From: Megascapheus bottae
Lineage: Eukaryota; Chordata; Mammalia; Rodentia; Geomyidae
Assembly: GCA_024803745.1 (NCBI GenBank)
Contig: JANJXV010000161.1
Span: 372,001 to 436,000 of the forward strand
DNA: 64,000 bases
Reading direction: 5' to 3'
Shown here: piece by piece, positions 25,099 to 38,607 of the stretch
Layout: every line of letters begins with the position of its first letter
Numbering within the stretch: the stretch's first letter is position 1
Notes under the pieces: model-generated
What the model was told of the DNA's origin: nothing
Databases searched by the model: none
What the model saw: only the letters and a program-made list of their open reading frames with translations
Program-made: the position numbers and the translations under genes

Positions 25099-25480
25099 TC
25101 GACAAGGGGCAAAATGCAGGCAGAGAAGGCACTGTGAAGCAAATGTTTTGTAAAGGATGAGGGCAATATTGACCCTTAAGTTTGGATCTTACCTAAGAAA
25201 GGCTCCTTGAGCCTGAGACCAGACTGGTAGTTGGGCCTAGTGGAAGACATTGGGATTGGACAAATAAGGTGTGCTGTATACTACATCCACATGTATATTG
25301 TGAGACTGGAGGAGAGATTCAGCCTCCAGTATGTCTTTGGTGAGGTCTTTTGTGAGCAAGGATCTTTGGTCATTGGGCCCTGAAAGGTGACCCTGCCTCC
25401 CTCACAATGGAACAGAATATGGAACCCTGGCAACCAAGCCACTGTAACTAACAACCAGCTCAAGCCAGCTCACTTGGCCT

Positions 25481-25667
25481 GTGGCTCAGGAGGAAGAAAG
25501 ATGTTGCTGTGCTGTTGCCAAAGGTCAGGAAACTCGAGTCTCAGGCATGGAAGTTGTGGATATCTTACTCGAAGATGTACATGCTAGATCATTGCCAAGC
25601 CACAAATCCAGTATAACAGAACTTTCTCTAAGAAGAAGGCCAGGAAAATCCAGGGCAACCAGATGAG
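25481..25667 (+). pseudogene. Exon-like short frame with splice donor, S4
   Basis: A 61-aa frame, DILLEDVHARS variant. The donor-like GT is at 25668. Confidence 0.4.
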
Positions 25668-26141
25668 GTAAATTTCTAAGAAGAAATGTATTTGACCCCA
25701 TAATCCTCCCCACACACTACAACTTTCTTTTTTTTCATTTTTTTATTGTAATTAGTAAAAGGGTTAGATGATATTTGCCAGATAGAAGGTGCATTAATTC
25801 ACATACATTGATACCCTTTCACATGTCTTGGTACCCATTTCCCTCCAACCCCACACCCCCCACCCGTCTTGGTTTTCCCCCCTTCCCTATCAAATTTCAA
25901 ATATCCAAATACAAATAAATTCAATATATCAGATAACAAAGTGAGATACTATACCAATATGGGATAACCAAGGGACAGCAAGCGAGAAGAGAGACAACAT
26001 AGTACATTAAGGACAACAATCATTCATTATATGGCTTTTGTGTCAATATCCTGGAGGTCCTTTCAATTAGCTTCACATTATATGGCCTTATATATGGCCT
26101 TTTGCTCTATTGACAATCTCTGCTAGTAGAGCCCAAGGTTT

Positions 26142-29100
26142 CTACTGATTATGACGAATGAGGGAAACCACTGAGCCTAAGTTCCTTTGAGTCTGGCTTA
26201 CTTCACTTAATATGATTTGTTCTAAGTCTTTCCATTTCCTAACAAATGGGGCGATGTCATTCTTTCTGACAGCAGCATAGAATTCCATTGTGTACAAATA
26301 CCACAACTTGTTGATCCACTCATCAACTGAGGGACATCTGGGTTGGTTCCATATCTTTGCTATGGTCAATAGTGCTGCAATGAACATTGTTGTGCTAGTG
26401 GGTTTAGTATGCCCTTGTTTCTGGATTGTTGGGTAAATGCCAAGTACTGGAATTGCTGGGTCATAGGGGAGTTGTATGTTTAGCGTTTTGTGGCACTGCC
26501 GCAATGCTTTCCATAATGGTTGAACGAGTTTGCACTCCCACCAACAGTGTAGTAGTGATCCCTCCTGACCACATCCCCTCCAGCATCTGTTGTCATTCGT
26601 TTTCCTGATCCTGGCCATTCTAACTGGAGTTAGGTGGAATCTTAGACTTGTTTTGATTTGCATTTCTTTTATGACCAGAGATGTTGAGCATTTCTTCATG
26701 TGTCTATAGGCCATTTTTGTTTCTTCTTCAGAGAAGACTCTCTTTAATTCTTTGGCCCATTTTGTAATGGGATGGGTGTTACTTTGGAGGTTAGTTTTGG
26801 AGTGATTCAATTTTTTGAGTTGTTGATATATTTTAGATATGAGGCCTTGTTCCGTTGTTTGGGTGGTGAAGATCTTCTCCCACTCTGTAGGCTTCCTGGT
26901 TAGTTTACTAGCTATATCCGTTGCCATACAAAAGCTCTGCAGTTTAATGCAGTCCCACTTATCCAGCCTTTCTCTGATTTGTTGTGATTCTTGGTCCTTA
27001 TTAAGAAAGTTTCGACCTGTACCAAGGAGGCCTAGTGTATCTCCTATTCCTTCCTGTAAACTTTTCAGTGTGTCAGTTTTTACCTCCACGTCTTTGATCC
27101 ATTTGGAGTTAATTCTAGTGTAAGGTGACAAAGAAGGATCCAACTTTAGTTTTCTGCAGGTGTTTAAGGAGTTCTGCCAGCACAACTTGTTGAAGAGGCT
27201 ATCTTTCTTCCATTCTATTTTTTTGGCTCCCTGGTCAAAGATTAGGTGGCCATAGGTCTGTGGTTTAATATCTGGGTCCGCAGTTCTACTCCATTGGACT
27301 TCAGGCCTGTTCTTGTGCCAGTACCAAGCTGTCTTGAGAATTATAGCTCTGTAATAGAGCCTTAAGTTTGGAATTGAAATTCCTCCAGCGCTGTTCTTTC
27401 TGCTAAGAAGTGTTTTTGCTATACGGGGTCTTTTATTATTCCATATGAAATTTTGAATTGCCTCTTCTATGTCTTTAAAGAATGACATTGGGATGTTGAT
27501 GGGTATTACATTGAATTTGTAGATAGCCCTTGGCAAGATTGTCATTTTCACAATGTTGATTCTTCCAATCCTCGAGCACGGGAGGTTTTTCCATTTCCTT
27601 AGTTCTGCTTTAATTTCCGTTTTTAGGGTTTTAAAGTTTTCATCTAAACAGTCCTTTACATTCTCAGTTAAGCTAATTGCTAGGTACTTTATTTTCTTTG
27701 AGGCTATTGTGAAAGGATTTTCTTTCCTGATTATTGCCTCGTTCCTCTCAGTGTTGGCGTAAAGTAAGGCAGTTGATTTGTGAGGGTTGATTTTATGGCC
27801 TGCTACACTTCCAAAGCTTTGAATCAGCTCAAGGAGCTTGGGAGTAGAGTCTATAGGATTCTTTAAATACAGAATCATGTCATCTGCAAAGAGGGATAGT
27901 TTTATTTCCTCTTTCCCTACTTGGATCCCCTTTATGCTTGCTTCTTGCCTTATTGCACTGCCTAGGAATTCTAGTACTATGTTAAAAATCGTTCCTGATT
28001 TTAGAGGGAATGGCTTTAGATTTTCACCATTAAGTATAATACTAGCAGTGGGTTTCTCATACACAGCCTTTATTACATTGAGAAATGTTCCATGGATTCC
28101 TAGTTTCTCCACATCTTTTAACATAAAGGGGTTTTGGATCTTGTCAAATGCCTTTTCCGCATCTATTGAGACAATCATGTGATTTTATCCCTGCTCCTGT
28201 TGATGTGTTGAATTATATTAATTGATTTGTGTATGTTGAACCAGCTTTGCCTCCCTGTGATGAATCCAGTTTGATCATAGTGTATATTTTTTTGATGAGT
28301 TGTTGTAGACGGTTGGCCAGTATTTTGTTGAGAAGTTTTGCATCGAGGTTCAACAAAGAAATGGGTCTATAGATCTCTTTCTTTGATGAATCTCTGTCTG
28401 GTTTGGGGATGAGGGATATGCTGGCTTCACAGAATCAGTTTGGTAAAGAACCTTCATTTTCAATTTCGTTGAAGAGCTTGAGGAATATTGGTGTGAGCTC
28501 TGCTTTGAAGACCTTATAGAATTCAGCTGTGAATCCATCTGGCCCTGGGCTCTTTTTAAGTGGAAGTTGTCTAATTTCCATTTCTATTTCAGAGCTTGAA
28601 ATAGGCCTGTTGAGTTGGGTTAGCTCTTCTTGGTTCAGTGTGTGTATGTTAATATTGTCTAGGAATTCATCCATTTCTTCTAGATTCTCAAATGTGTTGG
28701 CGTAAAGGTTTGAGAAGTATTCCCTCATGATATTCTGGATCTTGGTAATTTCTGTCGTGATATTACCATTTTCATCTGCGATTTTGTTTATTTCGATATG
28801 CTCTCTTCTTTTTTTGGTAAGATTTGCTAAGGGCTTGTCAATTTTGTTAATTCTTTCAAGAACCAACTCCTTGTTTTGTTGATTCTTTCTATAGTTTTTT
28901 TTATTCCAAATCATTTAATTCTGCTTTGATTTTAATAATTTGCTTTCTCCTAATGGGTTTAGGGTTGGTTTGTTGCTGTTTTTCCAGGAGGTTAAGGTGA
29001 GACATTAGCTAGTTGGTTTGCCATTTTTCCAACTTGCTGTTGTAGGCACTCCGCGCTATAAATTTTCCTCTGAGTACTGCCTTTGTTGTGTCCCTAAGGA

Positions 29101-29955
29101 GTTGATATTTGTGTGCTCCTTATTGTTAAATTTCATAAACAGTTGGATATCTGTTCTGATCTCTTCGATTACCCATTGTTTTTGATTCAACAATGTGTGG
29201 TTCAGTCTCCATGAGTTACAGGGTTTTCTTTGGTGGAGATGTGTGTTCAGCTCCAATTTGATGCCTTTATGGTCTGAGAGTGTGCATGGAATAATTTCAG
29301 TGTTTCTGAATCTGTCCAGGTTTGCTTTATGGCCTAAGATGTGGTCTATTTTGGAAAATGTTCCATGTGCTGCTGAGAAAAACGTATATTGTGGTGTTCC
29401 TGGGTGGAATATTCTGCAGATGTCTGTTAGATCTAGTTGGTCTATATAGTTGTTCAGTTCTAAGGTTTCTCTGTTGAGTTTTTGCCTTGTTGATCTGTCC
29501 ATAGGTGAGAGTGGTGTGTTAAACTCACCAACAATCACTGTATTTCGATCTATGTATGGTTTCAGTGTAAGTAAAGTTTGCTTGATGAAGTTTGGAGCTC
29601 CGGGATTGGGTGTGTAAATATTTAGGATTGTTATGTCTTCCGGGAGGAAAGATCCCTTTAGTAGTATGTAGTAACCTTCTTTGTCTTTTCTTACTAATTT
29701 TAGTTTGAAGTCTATTGTATCTGATATGAGGATGGCAACTCTAGCCTGTTTATGGGGGCAGTTAGCTTGATAGAGTTTATTCCAACCTCTCACTTCCAAA
29801 GATGATTGTTTTTGGGTAAGATGTGTCTCTCGAAGTCAGCAGAACGATGGCTCTTGCTTTTTGATCCAACTAGACAACCTATGCCGTTTAATTGGAGAGT
29901 TAAGTCCATTGATATTGAGAGTTAGGATTGAGAGATATTTATTAGTTCCTACCAT
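26142..29955 (-). pseudogene. L1 ORF2, copy E, with 678-aa open RT/C-terminal part
   Basis: A single frame runs from 28178 ([13 protein letters not shown]) to the normal C-terminus at 26142 (SLIRHNQ). It covers RT block A onwards, [10 protein letters not shown], the linker and the Cys domain [18 protein letters not shown]. Compared with all other copies, 27 bp are missing at about 27988, so [18 protein letters not shown] reads KSGTIFNIV. The conserved RT motif RQGCPLSPL is gone. The open length is therefore misleading and no RT activity is expected. The endonuclease part (29799-29056) and linker (28914-28435) are separated by the shared lesions. Confidence 0.92.
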
Positions 29956-30003
29956 TTTTAAAAGCTTTTAGTAGGGCCTGTGTCTTGACAGTTCTTGTGG
30001 TCC

Positions 30004-31187
30004 TTAGATGTTATGCTGTTTAGGTGCCATTTCTTTCCCTATATTGCATTTATTTTGGTTTTCTATGTATAGAGCATCTTTGAGAATTCTCTGTAGTGTT
30101 GGTTTTGTTTCGACATATTGTTGCAGGTTTTCCCTGGAATGGAATGTTTTTATTTTTCCCTCAGTTATGAATGAGAGCTTAGCTGGCTACAGTATTCTTG
30201 GTTGGTAGTTATTTGATATAAGGGCATGACATATATGCTTCCAGTCACTTCGTGCTTGCATGGTCTCTGCTGAGAAATCTGGGGTTATTCTGATTGGTTT
30301 GCCTTTGTAGGTTACTGATCCCTTTTCCCTGGCTGCCTTTAGGATCTTTCCTTTCGTTTCTATTGATCCAGTTCGGATCACAATGTGGCGGTGGGATGTT
30401 CTTTTCTGGTCAGGTCTGTTTGGGGTTCTAAAAGCTTCTCGTATCTGGATGGGCCTGCCCTTCTGGATATTTGGGAAATTCTCTGAGATGATTCCCTGAA
30501 GTATATTTCCAAATCCATTGACCTCTTTCTCCACGCCATCCTCAGTACCAACTAGCCTTAAATTAAGGTTCCTAATTGTATCTTGGACCTCCTGAAGCGC
30601 TCTCTCATATTTCCTAGATTTGGATTGACTCATTTTCTGTTCTTTATAATACCTAAATTATCTTCAGCCACGGAAATTCTCTCCTCTGCAATGTCTAACC
30701 TGCTATCAAAGCTATCTACTTTATTTTTCATCTCCCTTGCTTCTAATTGCTCACTTTTGATGCCTTGCATCCCTTGTTTTAGATCATGTATGGATTTCTT
30801 TATCTCCTTGATTTCCTTTTGAGTGGTTAGCTCAGTAGCTTTATTTTCTTTGGACATTTGCTGGAGTTTGGTCACGTTTTTATTTGTGGATTCATTGAAT
30901 TCATCCATCTTTCTTTGAAAAACCTTTATTATGGCCTCCTTTATGGCTTCTTCTTTTTCACTTATCACCTTGTTTTTGCTTTCCTCTTGTTCAGGTATGG
31001 CTTCCTCCATTATCTCTTTCTTTATATTTTCACATTTTTCATTAATGATGTTTATCAATTGCATTTGTGTAGCAATTGGAAGACTCTCCTCTAGGTTTGC
31101 CAGTGACTGTTCCATTGTCTGTTTACATTGGGTGGGGGATGTTGTTTCTTGATTTGACATTTTTCTTGAGTTTCTTGTTCTGCCCAT
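30004..31187 (-). pseudogene. L1 ORF1, copy E
   Basis: Split frames lie at 31187-30630 and 30633-30187. Copy-specific changes are MDEFNESTNK and RNLNLRLVG in place of RKPNLRLVG. Confidence 0.9.
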
Positions 31188-31849
31188 CTGAAAATGGGAG
31201 CAAGATTACTACTAAATACGATTATAGTTTTTCAGATATAACCAACCTAGACCTCTGTCGCTGGCAGACACTAGATGTTCACAAGTTTTGATTGGTATTA
31301 TCACTCTTTCTTTTTGTGCACTTACAGACCAGCCTAATACAACCACTGATAAGCGATTTATACCCAAAACAATAAGCCTCTCAATCCAATCTCTATTGTC
31401 TTTAAGTCCCTCTGAGCCTAGAGAATAATTAACCACCTACATATACAATATTGCTCAACAGCCATCTAGTGTAGATCCGTGCAGTATAAGGGTTGAAAAC
31501 GAGCAGAGGTCCAGAGATAGAACAAAAGAATGAGAGAGGTCAGGGGAGGTGCAAGAGGATTAACGTAGGAGTGTAAGAATATTGTACTAATGAAGAAAAG
31601 TTATAGCATAAGGATAACTGACATAAGTTGGTAAGTAGGTAGCATATTTGAGTACAAAGTTTGGAAAGTATTAGAATAAAACTTATGTGTTGCTGCACGA
31701 CTAGCTCTTACCCCAACCAGTGGCCTCACAGTGGACCATGGGATGGATCTGTTTTTCTTGTCTACGTTGTGGGAAAGGGGTATTTCACAAGATGCAGAAG
31801 CGAAGATTTCAGAAGCAAATGCTGTGAGTGAATTAGCTCGTAAAAAGCA

Positions 31850-32057
31850 TTTTTATTTTCTTTTATCTTTCTGCCAGTCTTGGGGCTTGAATTCAGGGCC
31901 TGAGCACTGTCCTCGGGTTTTCTCAAGTCTAGCCCTCTGCCACTTGAGCCACAGTGCCACATCTAGTTTTTCTATCTATGTGGTACTGAGCAATCAAACC
32001 CAGATCTTCATGGATGTTAGGCAAGCACTCTACCACTATGCCAAACTCTCAACCCTG
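31850..32057 (-). mobile_element. ID-type SINE in S5
   Basis: Same insertion as 2120-2326. Confidence 0.8.
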
Positions 32058-32074
32058 ACATAGTAATTATAAAG

Positions 32075-32097
32075 TCATCATCATCATCATCATCATA
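32075..32097. repeat. (TCA)n microsatellite, S5
   Basis: About 7 triplets. Confidence 0.95.
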
Positions 32098-32293
32098 TCC
32101 AAATATCCTTTCTCCTACAAAGAATGAACACTTAACTGTGTCTAATGCTTTTTTTTTAATTTCACTAATTCTTCTGTGTTTTTCCCTCTTGCATTTTTTA
32201 CACATGACAGCAAAGCTAATCATCAGGAAAATATTGATTAGGATACAGAAACCTAATAATATCCTAGTAGATTGACGTCAAAAACATGTGCAA

Positions 32294-32493
32294 GATGCCC
32301 TGTGTGTTTGACCTTGTGGGAGAGTCCTTGGCTACCAAGCAGTAAGCCTCAGGTTTGATTCCTCATTACCACATACATAGAAAACGCTGCAAGTGGTGCT
32401 GTGGCTCGGTGGGACAGCTAAAGCCTAAAGAAAGCCCAAGAACAATGTTCACACTCTGAGGTCAAGTCCCAAGACTAGCAAAAACAAAAAAAA
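32294..32493 (+). mobile_element. SINE in S5, plus orientation
   Basis: Same insertion as 2592-2793. Confidence 0.8.
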
Positions 32494-32875
32494 TTCGACA
32501 AGGGGCAAAATGCAGGCAGAGAAGGCACTGTGAAGCAAATGTTTTGTAAAGGATGAGGGCAATATTGACCCTTAAGTTTGGATCTTACCTAAGAAAGGCT
32601 CCTTGAGCCTGAGACCAGACTGGTAGTTTGGCCTAGTGGAAGACATTGGGATTGGACAAATAAGGTGTGCTGTATACTACATCCACATGTATATTGTGAG
32701 ACTGGAGGAGAGATTCAGCCTCCAGTATGTCTTTGGTGAGGTCTTTTGTGAGCAAGGATCTTTGGTCATTGGGCCCTGAAAGGTGACCATGCCTCCCTCA
32801 CAATGGAACAGAATATGGAACCTGGTAACCAAGCCACTGTAACTAACAACCAGCTCAAGCCAGCTCACTTGGCCT

Positions 32876-33062
32876 GTGGCTCAGGAGGAAGAAAGATGTT
32901 GCTGTGCTGTTGCCAAAGGTCAGGAAACTCGAGTCTCAGGCATGGAAGTTGTGGATGTCTCACTCGAAGATGTACATGCTAGATCATTGCCAAGCCACAA
33001 ATCCAGTATAACAGAACTTTCTCTAAGAAGAAGGCCAGGAAAATCCAGGGCAACCAGATGAG
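32876..33062 (+). pseudogene. Exon-like short frame with splice donor, S5
   Basis: A 61-aa frame, DVSLEDVHARS variant, which is closest of all units to the DVSLEEVDA of the inverted paralog. The donor-like GT is at 33063. Confidence 0.4.
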
Positions 33063-33536
33063 GTAAATTTCTAAGAAGAAATGTATTTGACCCCATCATC
33101 CTCCCCACACACTACAACTTTCTTTTTTTTCATTTTTTTATTGTGATTAGTAAAAGGGTTAGATGATATTTGCCAGATAGAAGGTGCATTAATTCACATA
33201 CATTGATACCCTTTCATATGTCTTGGTACCCATTTCCCTCCAACCCCACACCCCCCACCTGTCTTGGTTTTCCCCCCTTCCCTATCAAATTTCAAATATC
33301 CAAATACAAATAAATTCAATATATCAGATAACAAAGTGAGATACTATACCAATATGGGATAACCAAGGGACAGCAAGCGAGATGAGAGACAACATAGTAC
33401 ATTAAGGACAACAATCATTCATTATATGGCTTTTGTGTCAATATCCTGGAGGTCCTTTCAATTAGCTTCACCTTATATGGCCTTATATATGGCCTTTTGC
33501 TCTATTGACAATCTCTGCTAGTAGAGCCCAAGGTTT

Positions 33537-36500
33537 CTACTGATTATGATGAATGAGGGAAACCACTGAGCCTAAGTTCCTTTGAGTCTGGCTTACTTCA
33601 CTTAATATGATTTGTTCTAAGTCTCTCCATTTCCTAACAAATGGGGCGATGTCATTCTTTCTGGCAGCAGCATAGAATTCCATTGTGTACAAATACCACA
33701 ACTTGTTGATCCACTCATCAACTGAGGGACATCTGGGTTGGTTCCATATCTTTGCTATGGTGAATAGTGCTGCAATGAACATTGTTGTGCTAGTGGGTTT
33801 AGTATGCCCTTGTTTCTGGATTGTTGGGTAAATGCCAAGTACTGGAATTGCTGGGTCATAGGGGAGTTCTATGTTTAGCGTTTTGAGGCACTGCCGCACT
33901 GCTTTCCATAGTGGTTGAACGAGTTTGCACTCCCACCAACAGTGTAGCAGTGATCCCTCCTGACCACATCCCCTCCAGCATCTGTTGTCATTCGTTTTCC
34001 TGATCCTGGCCATTCTAACTGGAGTTAGGTGGAATCTTAGACTTGTTTTGATTTGCATTTCTTTTATGACCAGAGATGTTGAGCATTTCTTCATGTGTCT
34101 ATAGGCCATTTTTGTTTCTTCTTCAGAGAAGACCCTCTATAAGTCTTTTGCCCATTTTGTAATGGGATGGGTGTTCCTTTGGAGGTTAGTTTTGGAGTGA
34201 TTCAATTTTTTGAGTTGTTGATATATTTTAGATATGAGGTCTTGTTCCGTTGTTTGGGTGGTGAAGATCTTCTCCCACTCTGTAGGCTTCCTGATTAGTT
34301 TACTAGCTATATCCGTTGCCATACAAAAGCTCTGCAGTTTAATGCAGTCCCACTTATCCTGCCTTTCTCTGATTTGTTGTGATTCTTGGTCCTTATTAAG
34401 AAAGTTTCGACCTGTACCAAGGAGGCCTAGTGTATCTCCTATTCCTTCCTGTAAACTTTTCAGTGTGTTAGCTTTTACCTCCACGTCTTTGATCCATTTG
34501 GAGTTAATTCTAGTGCAAGGTGACAAAGAAGGATCCAACTTTAGTTTTCTGCAGGTGTTTAACCAGTTCTGCCAGCACAACTTGTTGAAGAGGCTATCTT
34601 TCTTCCATTCTATTTTTTTGGCTCCCTGGTCAAAGATTAGGTGGCCATAGGTCTGTGGTTTAATATCTGGGTCCGCAGTTCTACTCCATTGGACTTCAGG
34701 CCTGTTCTTGTGCCAGTACCAAGCTGTTTTGAGAATTATAGCTCTGTAATAGAGCCGTAAGTTTGGAATTGAAATTCCTCCAGCGCTGTTCTTTCTGCTA
34801 AGAAGTGTTTTTGCTATACGGGGTCTTTTATTATTCCATATAAAATTTTGAATTGCCTCTTCTATGTCTTTAAAGAATGACATTGGGATGTTGATGGGTA
34901 TTACATTGAATTTGTAGATAGCCCTTGGCAAGATTGTCATTTTCACAATGTTGATTCTTCCAATCCAGGAGCATGGGAGGTTTTTCTATTTCCTTAGTTC
35001 TGCTTTAATTTCCTTTTTTAGGGTTTTAATGTTTTCATCTAAACGGTCCTTTACATTCTTAGTTAAGCTAATTGCTAGGTACTTTATTTTCTTTGAGGGT
35101 ATTGTGAAAGGATTTTCTTTCCTGATTATTGCCTCGTTCCTCTCAGTGTTGGCGTAAAGTAAGGCAGTTGATTTGTGAGGGTTGATTTTATGGCCTGCTA
35201 CCCTTCCAAAGCTTTGAATCAGCTCAAGGAGCTTGGGAGTAGAGTCTATAGGATTCTTTAAATACAGAATCATGTCATCTGCTAAAAGGGATAGTTTTAT
35301 TTCCTCTTTCCCTACTTGGATCCCCTTTATGCTTGCTTCTTGCCATATTGCACTGCCTAGGAATTCTAGTACTATGTTAAAAAGGAGTGGAGAGAGTGGG
35401 CATCCTTGTCTCGTTCCTGATTTTAGAGGGAATGGCTTTAGATTTTCACCATTAAGTAGAATACTAGCAGTGGGTTTCTCATACACAACCTTTATTACAT
35501 TGAGAAATGTTCCATGGATTCCTAGTTTCTCCACATCTTTTAACATAAAGGGGTTTTGGATCTTGTCAAATGCCTTTTCCGCATCTATTGAGACAATCAT
35601 GTGATTTTATCCCTGCTCCTGTTGATGTGTTGAATTATATTAATTGATTTGTGTATGTTGAACCAGCTTTGCCTCCCTGTGATGAATCCAGTTTGATCAT
35701 AGTGTTTATTTTTTTGATGAGTTGTTGTAGACGGTTGGCCAGTATTTTGTTGAGAAGTTGCATCGATGTTCATCAAAGAAATGGGTCTATAGATCTCTTT
35801 CTTTGATGAATCTCTGTCTGGTTTGGGGATGAGGGATATACTGGCTTCACAGAATCAGTTTAGTAAAGAACCTTCATTTTCAATTTCGTTGAAGAGCTTG
35901 AGGAGTATTGGTGTGAGCTCTGCTTTGAAGACCTTATAGAATTCAGCTGTGAATCCATCTGGCCCTGGGCTCTTTTTAAGTGGAAGTTGTCTAATTTCCA
36001 TTTCTATTTCAGAGCTTGAAATAGGCCTGTTGAGTTGGGTTAGCTCTTCTTGGTTCAGTGTGTGTATGTTAATATTGTCTAGGAATTCATCCATTTCTTC
36101 TAGATTCTCAAATTTGTTGGCGTAAAGGTTTGAGAAGTATTCCCTCATGATATTCTGGATCTTGGTAATTTCTGTCGTGATATTACCATTTTCATCTGCG
36201 ATTTTGTTTATTTCGATATGCTCTCTTCTTTTTTTGGTAAGATTTGCTAAGGGCTTGTCAATTTTGTTAATTCTTTCAAGAACCAACTCCTTGTTTTGTT
36301 GATTCTTTCTATAGTTTTTTTTATTCCAAATCATTTAATTCTGCTTTGATTTTAATAATTTGCTTTCTCCTAATGGGTTTAGGGTTGGTTTGTTGCTCTT
36401 TTTCCAGGAGGTTAAGGTGAGACATTAACTAGTTGGTTTGCCATTTTTCCAACTTGCTGTTGTAGGCACTCCACGCTATAAATTTTCCTCTGAGTACTGC

Positions 36501-37375
36501 CTTTGTTGTGTCCCTAAGGAGTTGATATTTGTGTGCTCCTTATTGTTAAATTTCATAAACAGTTGGATATCTGTTCTGATCTCTTCGATTACCCATTGTT
36601 TTTGATTCAACAATGTGTGGTTCAGTCTCCATGAGTTACAGGGTTTTCTTTGGTGAGATGTGTGTTCAGCTCCAATTTGATGCCTTTATGGTCTGAGAGT
36701 GTGCATGGAATAATTTCAGTGTTTCTGAATCTGTCCAGGTTTGCTTTATGGCCTAAGATGTGGTCTATTTTGCAAAATGTTCCATGTGCTGCTGAGAAAA
36801 ACGTATATTGTGGTGTTACTGGGTGGAATATTCTGCAGATGTCTGTTAGATCTAGTTGGTCTATATAGTTGTTCAGTTCTAAGGTTTCTCTGTTGAGTTT
36901 TTGCCTTGTTGATCTGTCCATAGGTGAGAGTGGTGTGTTAAACTCACCAACAATCACTGTGTTTCGATCTATGTATGGTTTCAGTGTAAGTAAAGTTTGC
37001 TTGATGAAGTTTGGAGCTCCGGGATTGGGTGTGTAAATATTTAGGATTGTTATGTCTTCCGGGAGGAAAGATCCCTTTAGTAGTATGTAGTAACCTTCTT
37101 TGTCTTTTCTTACTAATTTTAGTTTGAAGTCTATTGTATCTGATATGAGGATGGCAACTCTAGCCTGTTTATGGGGGCAGTTAGCTTGATAGACTTTATT
37201 CCAACCTCTCACTTTCAAAAGATGATTGTTTTTGGGTAAGATGTGTCTCTTGAAGTCAGCAGAACGATGGCTCTTGCTTTTTGATCCAACTAGACAACCT
37301 ATGCCGTTTAATTGGAGAGTTAAGTCCATTGATATTGAGAGTTAGGAATGAGAGATATTTATTAGTTCCTACCAT
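33537..37375 (-). pseudogene. L1 ORF2, copy F
   Basis: Open stretches are the endonuclease part 37329-36622 (235 aa, ending early after a 1-bp loss at about 36655), linker 36334-35855, RT 35600-34986 (204 aa), 34946-34137 and C-terminus 34109-33537. The RT active-site motif reads LADD instead of FADD (about 35283), a change seen only in this copy. Confidence 0.92.
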
Positions 37376-37423
37376 TTTTAAAAGCTTTTAGTAGGGCCTG
37401 TGTCTTGACAGTTCTTGTGGTCC

Positions 37424-38607
37424 TTAGATGTTATGCTGTTTAGGTGCCATTTCTTTCCCTATATTGCATTTATTTTGGTTTTCTATGTATAGAGCATCTT
37501 TGAGAATTCTCTGTAGTGTTGGTTTTGTTTCGACATATTGTTGCAGGTTTTCCCTGGAATGGAATGTTTTTATTTTTCCCTCAGTTATGAATGAGAGCTT
37601 AGCTGGCTACAGTATTCTTGGTTGGTAGTTATTTGATATAAGGGCATGACATATATGCTTCCAGTCACTTCGTGCTTGCATGGTCTCTGCTGAGAAATCT
37701 GGGGTTATTCTGATTGGTTTGCCTTCGTAGGTTACTGATCCCTTTTCCCTGGCTGCCTTTAGGATCTTTCCTTTCGTTTCTATTGATACAGTTCGGATCA
37801 CAATGTGGCGGTGGGATGTTCTTTTCTGGTCAGGTCTGTTTGGGGTTCTAAAAGCTTCTCGTATCTGGATGGGCCTGCCCTTCTGGATATTTGGGAAATT
37901 CTCTGAGATGATTCCCTGAAGTATATTTCCAATACCATTCACCTCTTTCTCCACGCCCTCCTCATTACCAACTAGCCTTAAATTAGCCTTCCTAATTGTA
38001 TCTTGGACCTCCTGAAGCGCTCTCTCATATTTCCTAGATTTGGATTGACTCATTTTCTGTTCTTTATAATACCTAAATTATCTTCAGCCACGGAAATTCT
38101 CACCTCTGCAATGTCTAACATGCTATCAAAGCTATCTACTTTATTTTTCATCTCCCTTGCTTCTAATTGCTCACTTTTGATGCCTTGCATCCCTTGTTTT
38201 AGATCATGTATGGATTTCTTTATCTCCTTGATTTCCTTTTGAGTGGTTAGCTCAGTAGCTTTATTTTCTTTGGACATTTGCTGGAGTTTGGTCACGTTTT
38301 TATTTGTGGATTCTTTGAATTCATCCATCTTTCTTTGAAAAACCTTTATTATGGCCTCCTTTATGGCTTCTTCTTTTTCACTTATCACCTTGTTTTTGCT
38401 TTCCTCTTGTTCAGGTATGGCTTCCTCCATTATCTCTTTCTTTATATTTTCACATTTTTCATTAATGATGTTTATCAATTGCATTTGTGTAGCAATTGGA
38501 AGACTCTCCTCTAGGTTTGCCAGTGACTGTTCCATTGTCTGTTTACATTGGGTGGGGGATGTTGTTTCTTGATTTGACATTTTTCTTGAGTTTCTTGTTC
38601 TGCCCAT
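37424..38607 (-). pseudogene. L1 ORF1, copy F
   Basis: Split frames lie at 38607-38050 and 38053-37607. Copy-specific changes are DSMLDIAEVRIS in the coiled coil and RKANLRLVGNEEG in the RRM part. Confidence 0.9.

Larger units (their letters stand above)
24329..25723. repeat. Non-L1 segment S4 of the array unit
   Basis: Standard unit content and the closest relative of S3. Confidence 0.9.
25724..31746 (-). mobile_element. L1 copy E, near full length
   Basis: The poly(T) start is at about 25724, ORF2 at 26142-29955, ORF1 at 30004-31187, and the 5' region runs to 31746. It has the longest uninterrupted frame of the window (678 aa) but also a unique 27-bp loss in the RT. Confidence 0.93.
31747..33118. 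repeat. Non-L1 segment S5 of the array unit
   Basis: Standard unit content with a short (TCA)n tract. It has a 1-bp loss at about 32821 ('ggaacctggtaacc'). Confidence 0.9.

Noticed and set aside
26142..28178. A functional reverse transcriptase gene
   Set aside because: It is part of an L1 ORF2 with no intact N-terminal half, and it lacks the RQGCPLSPL motif.
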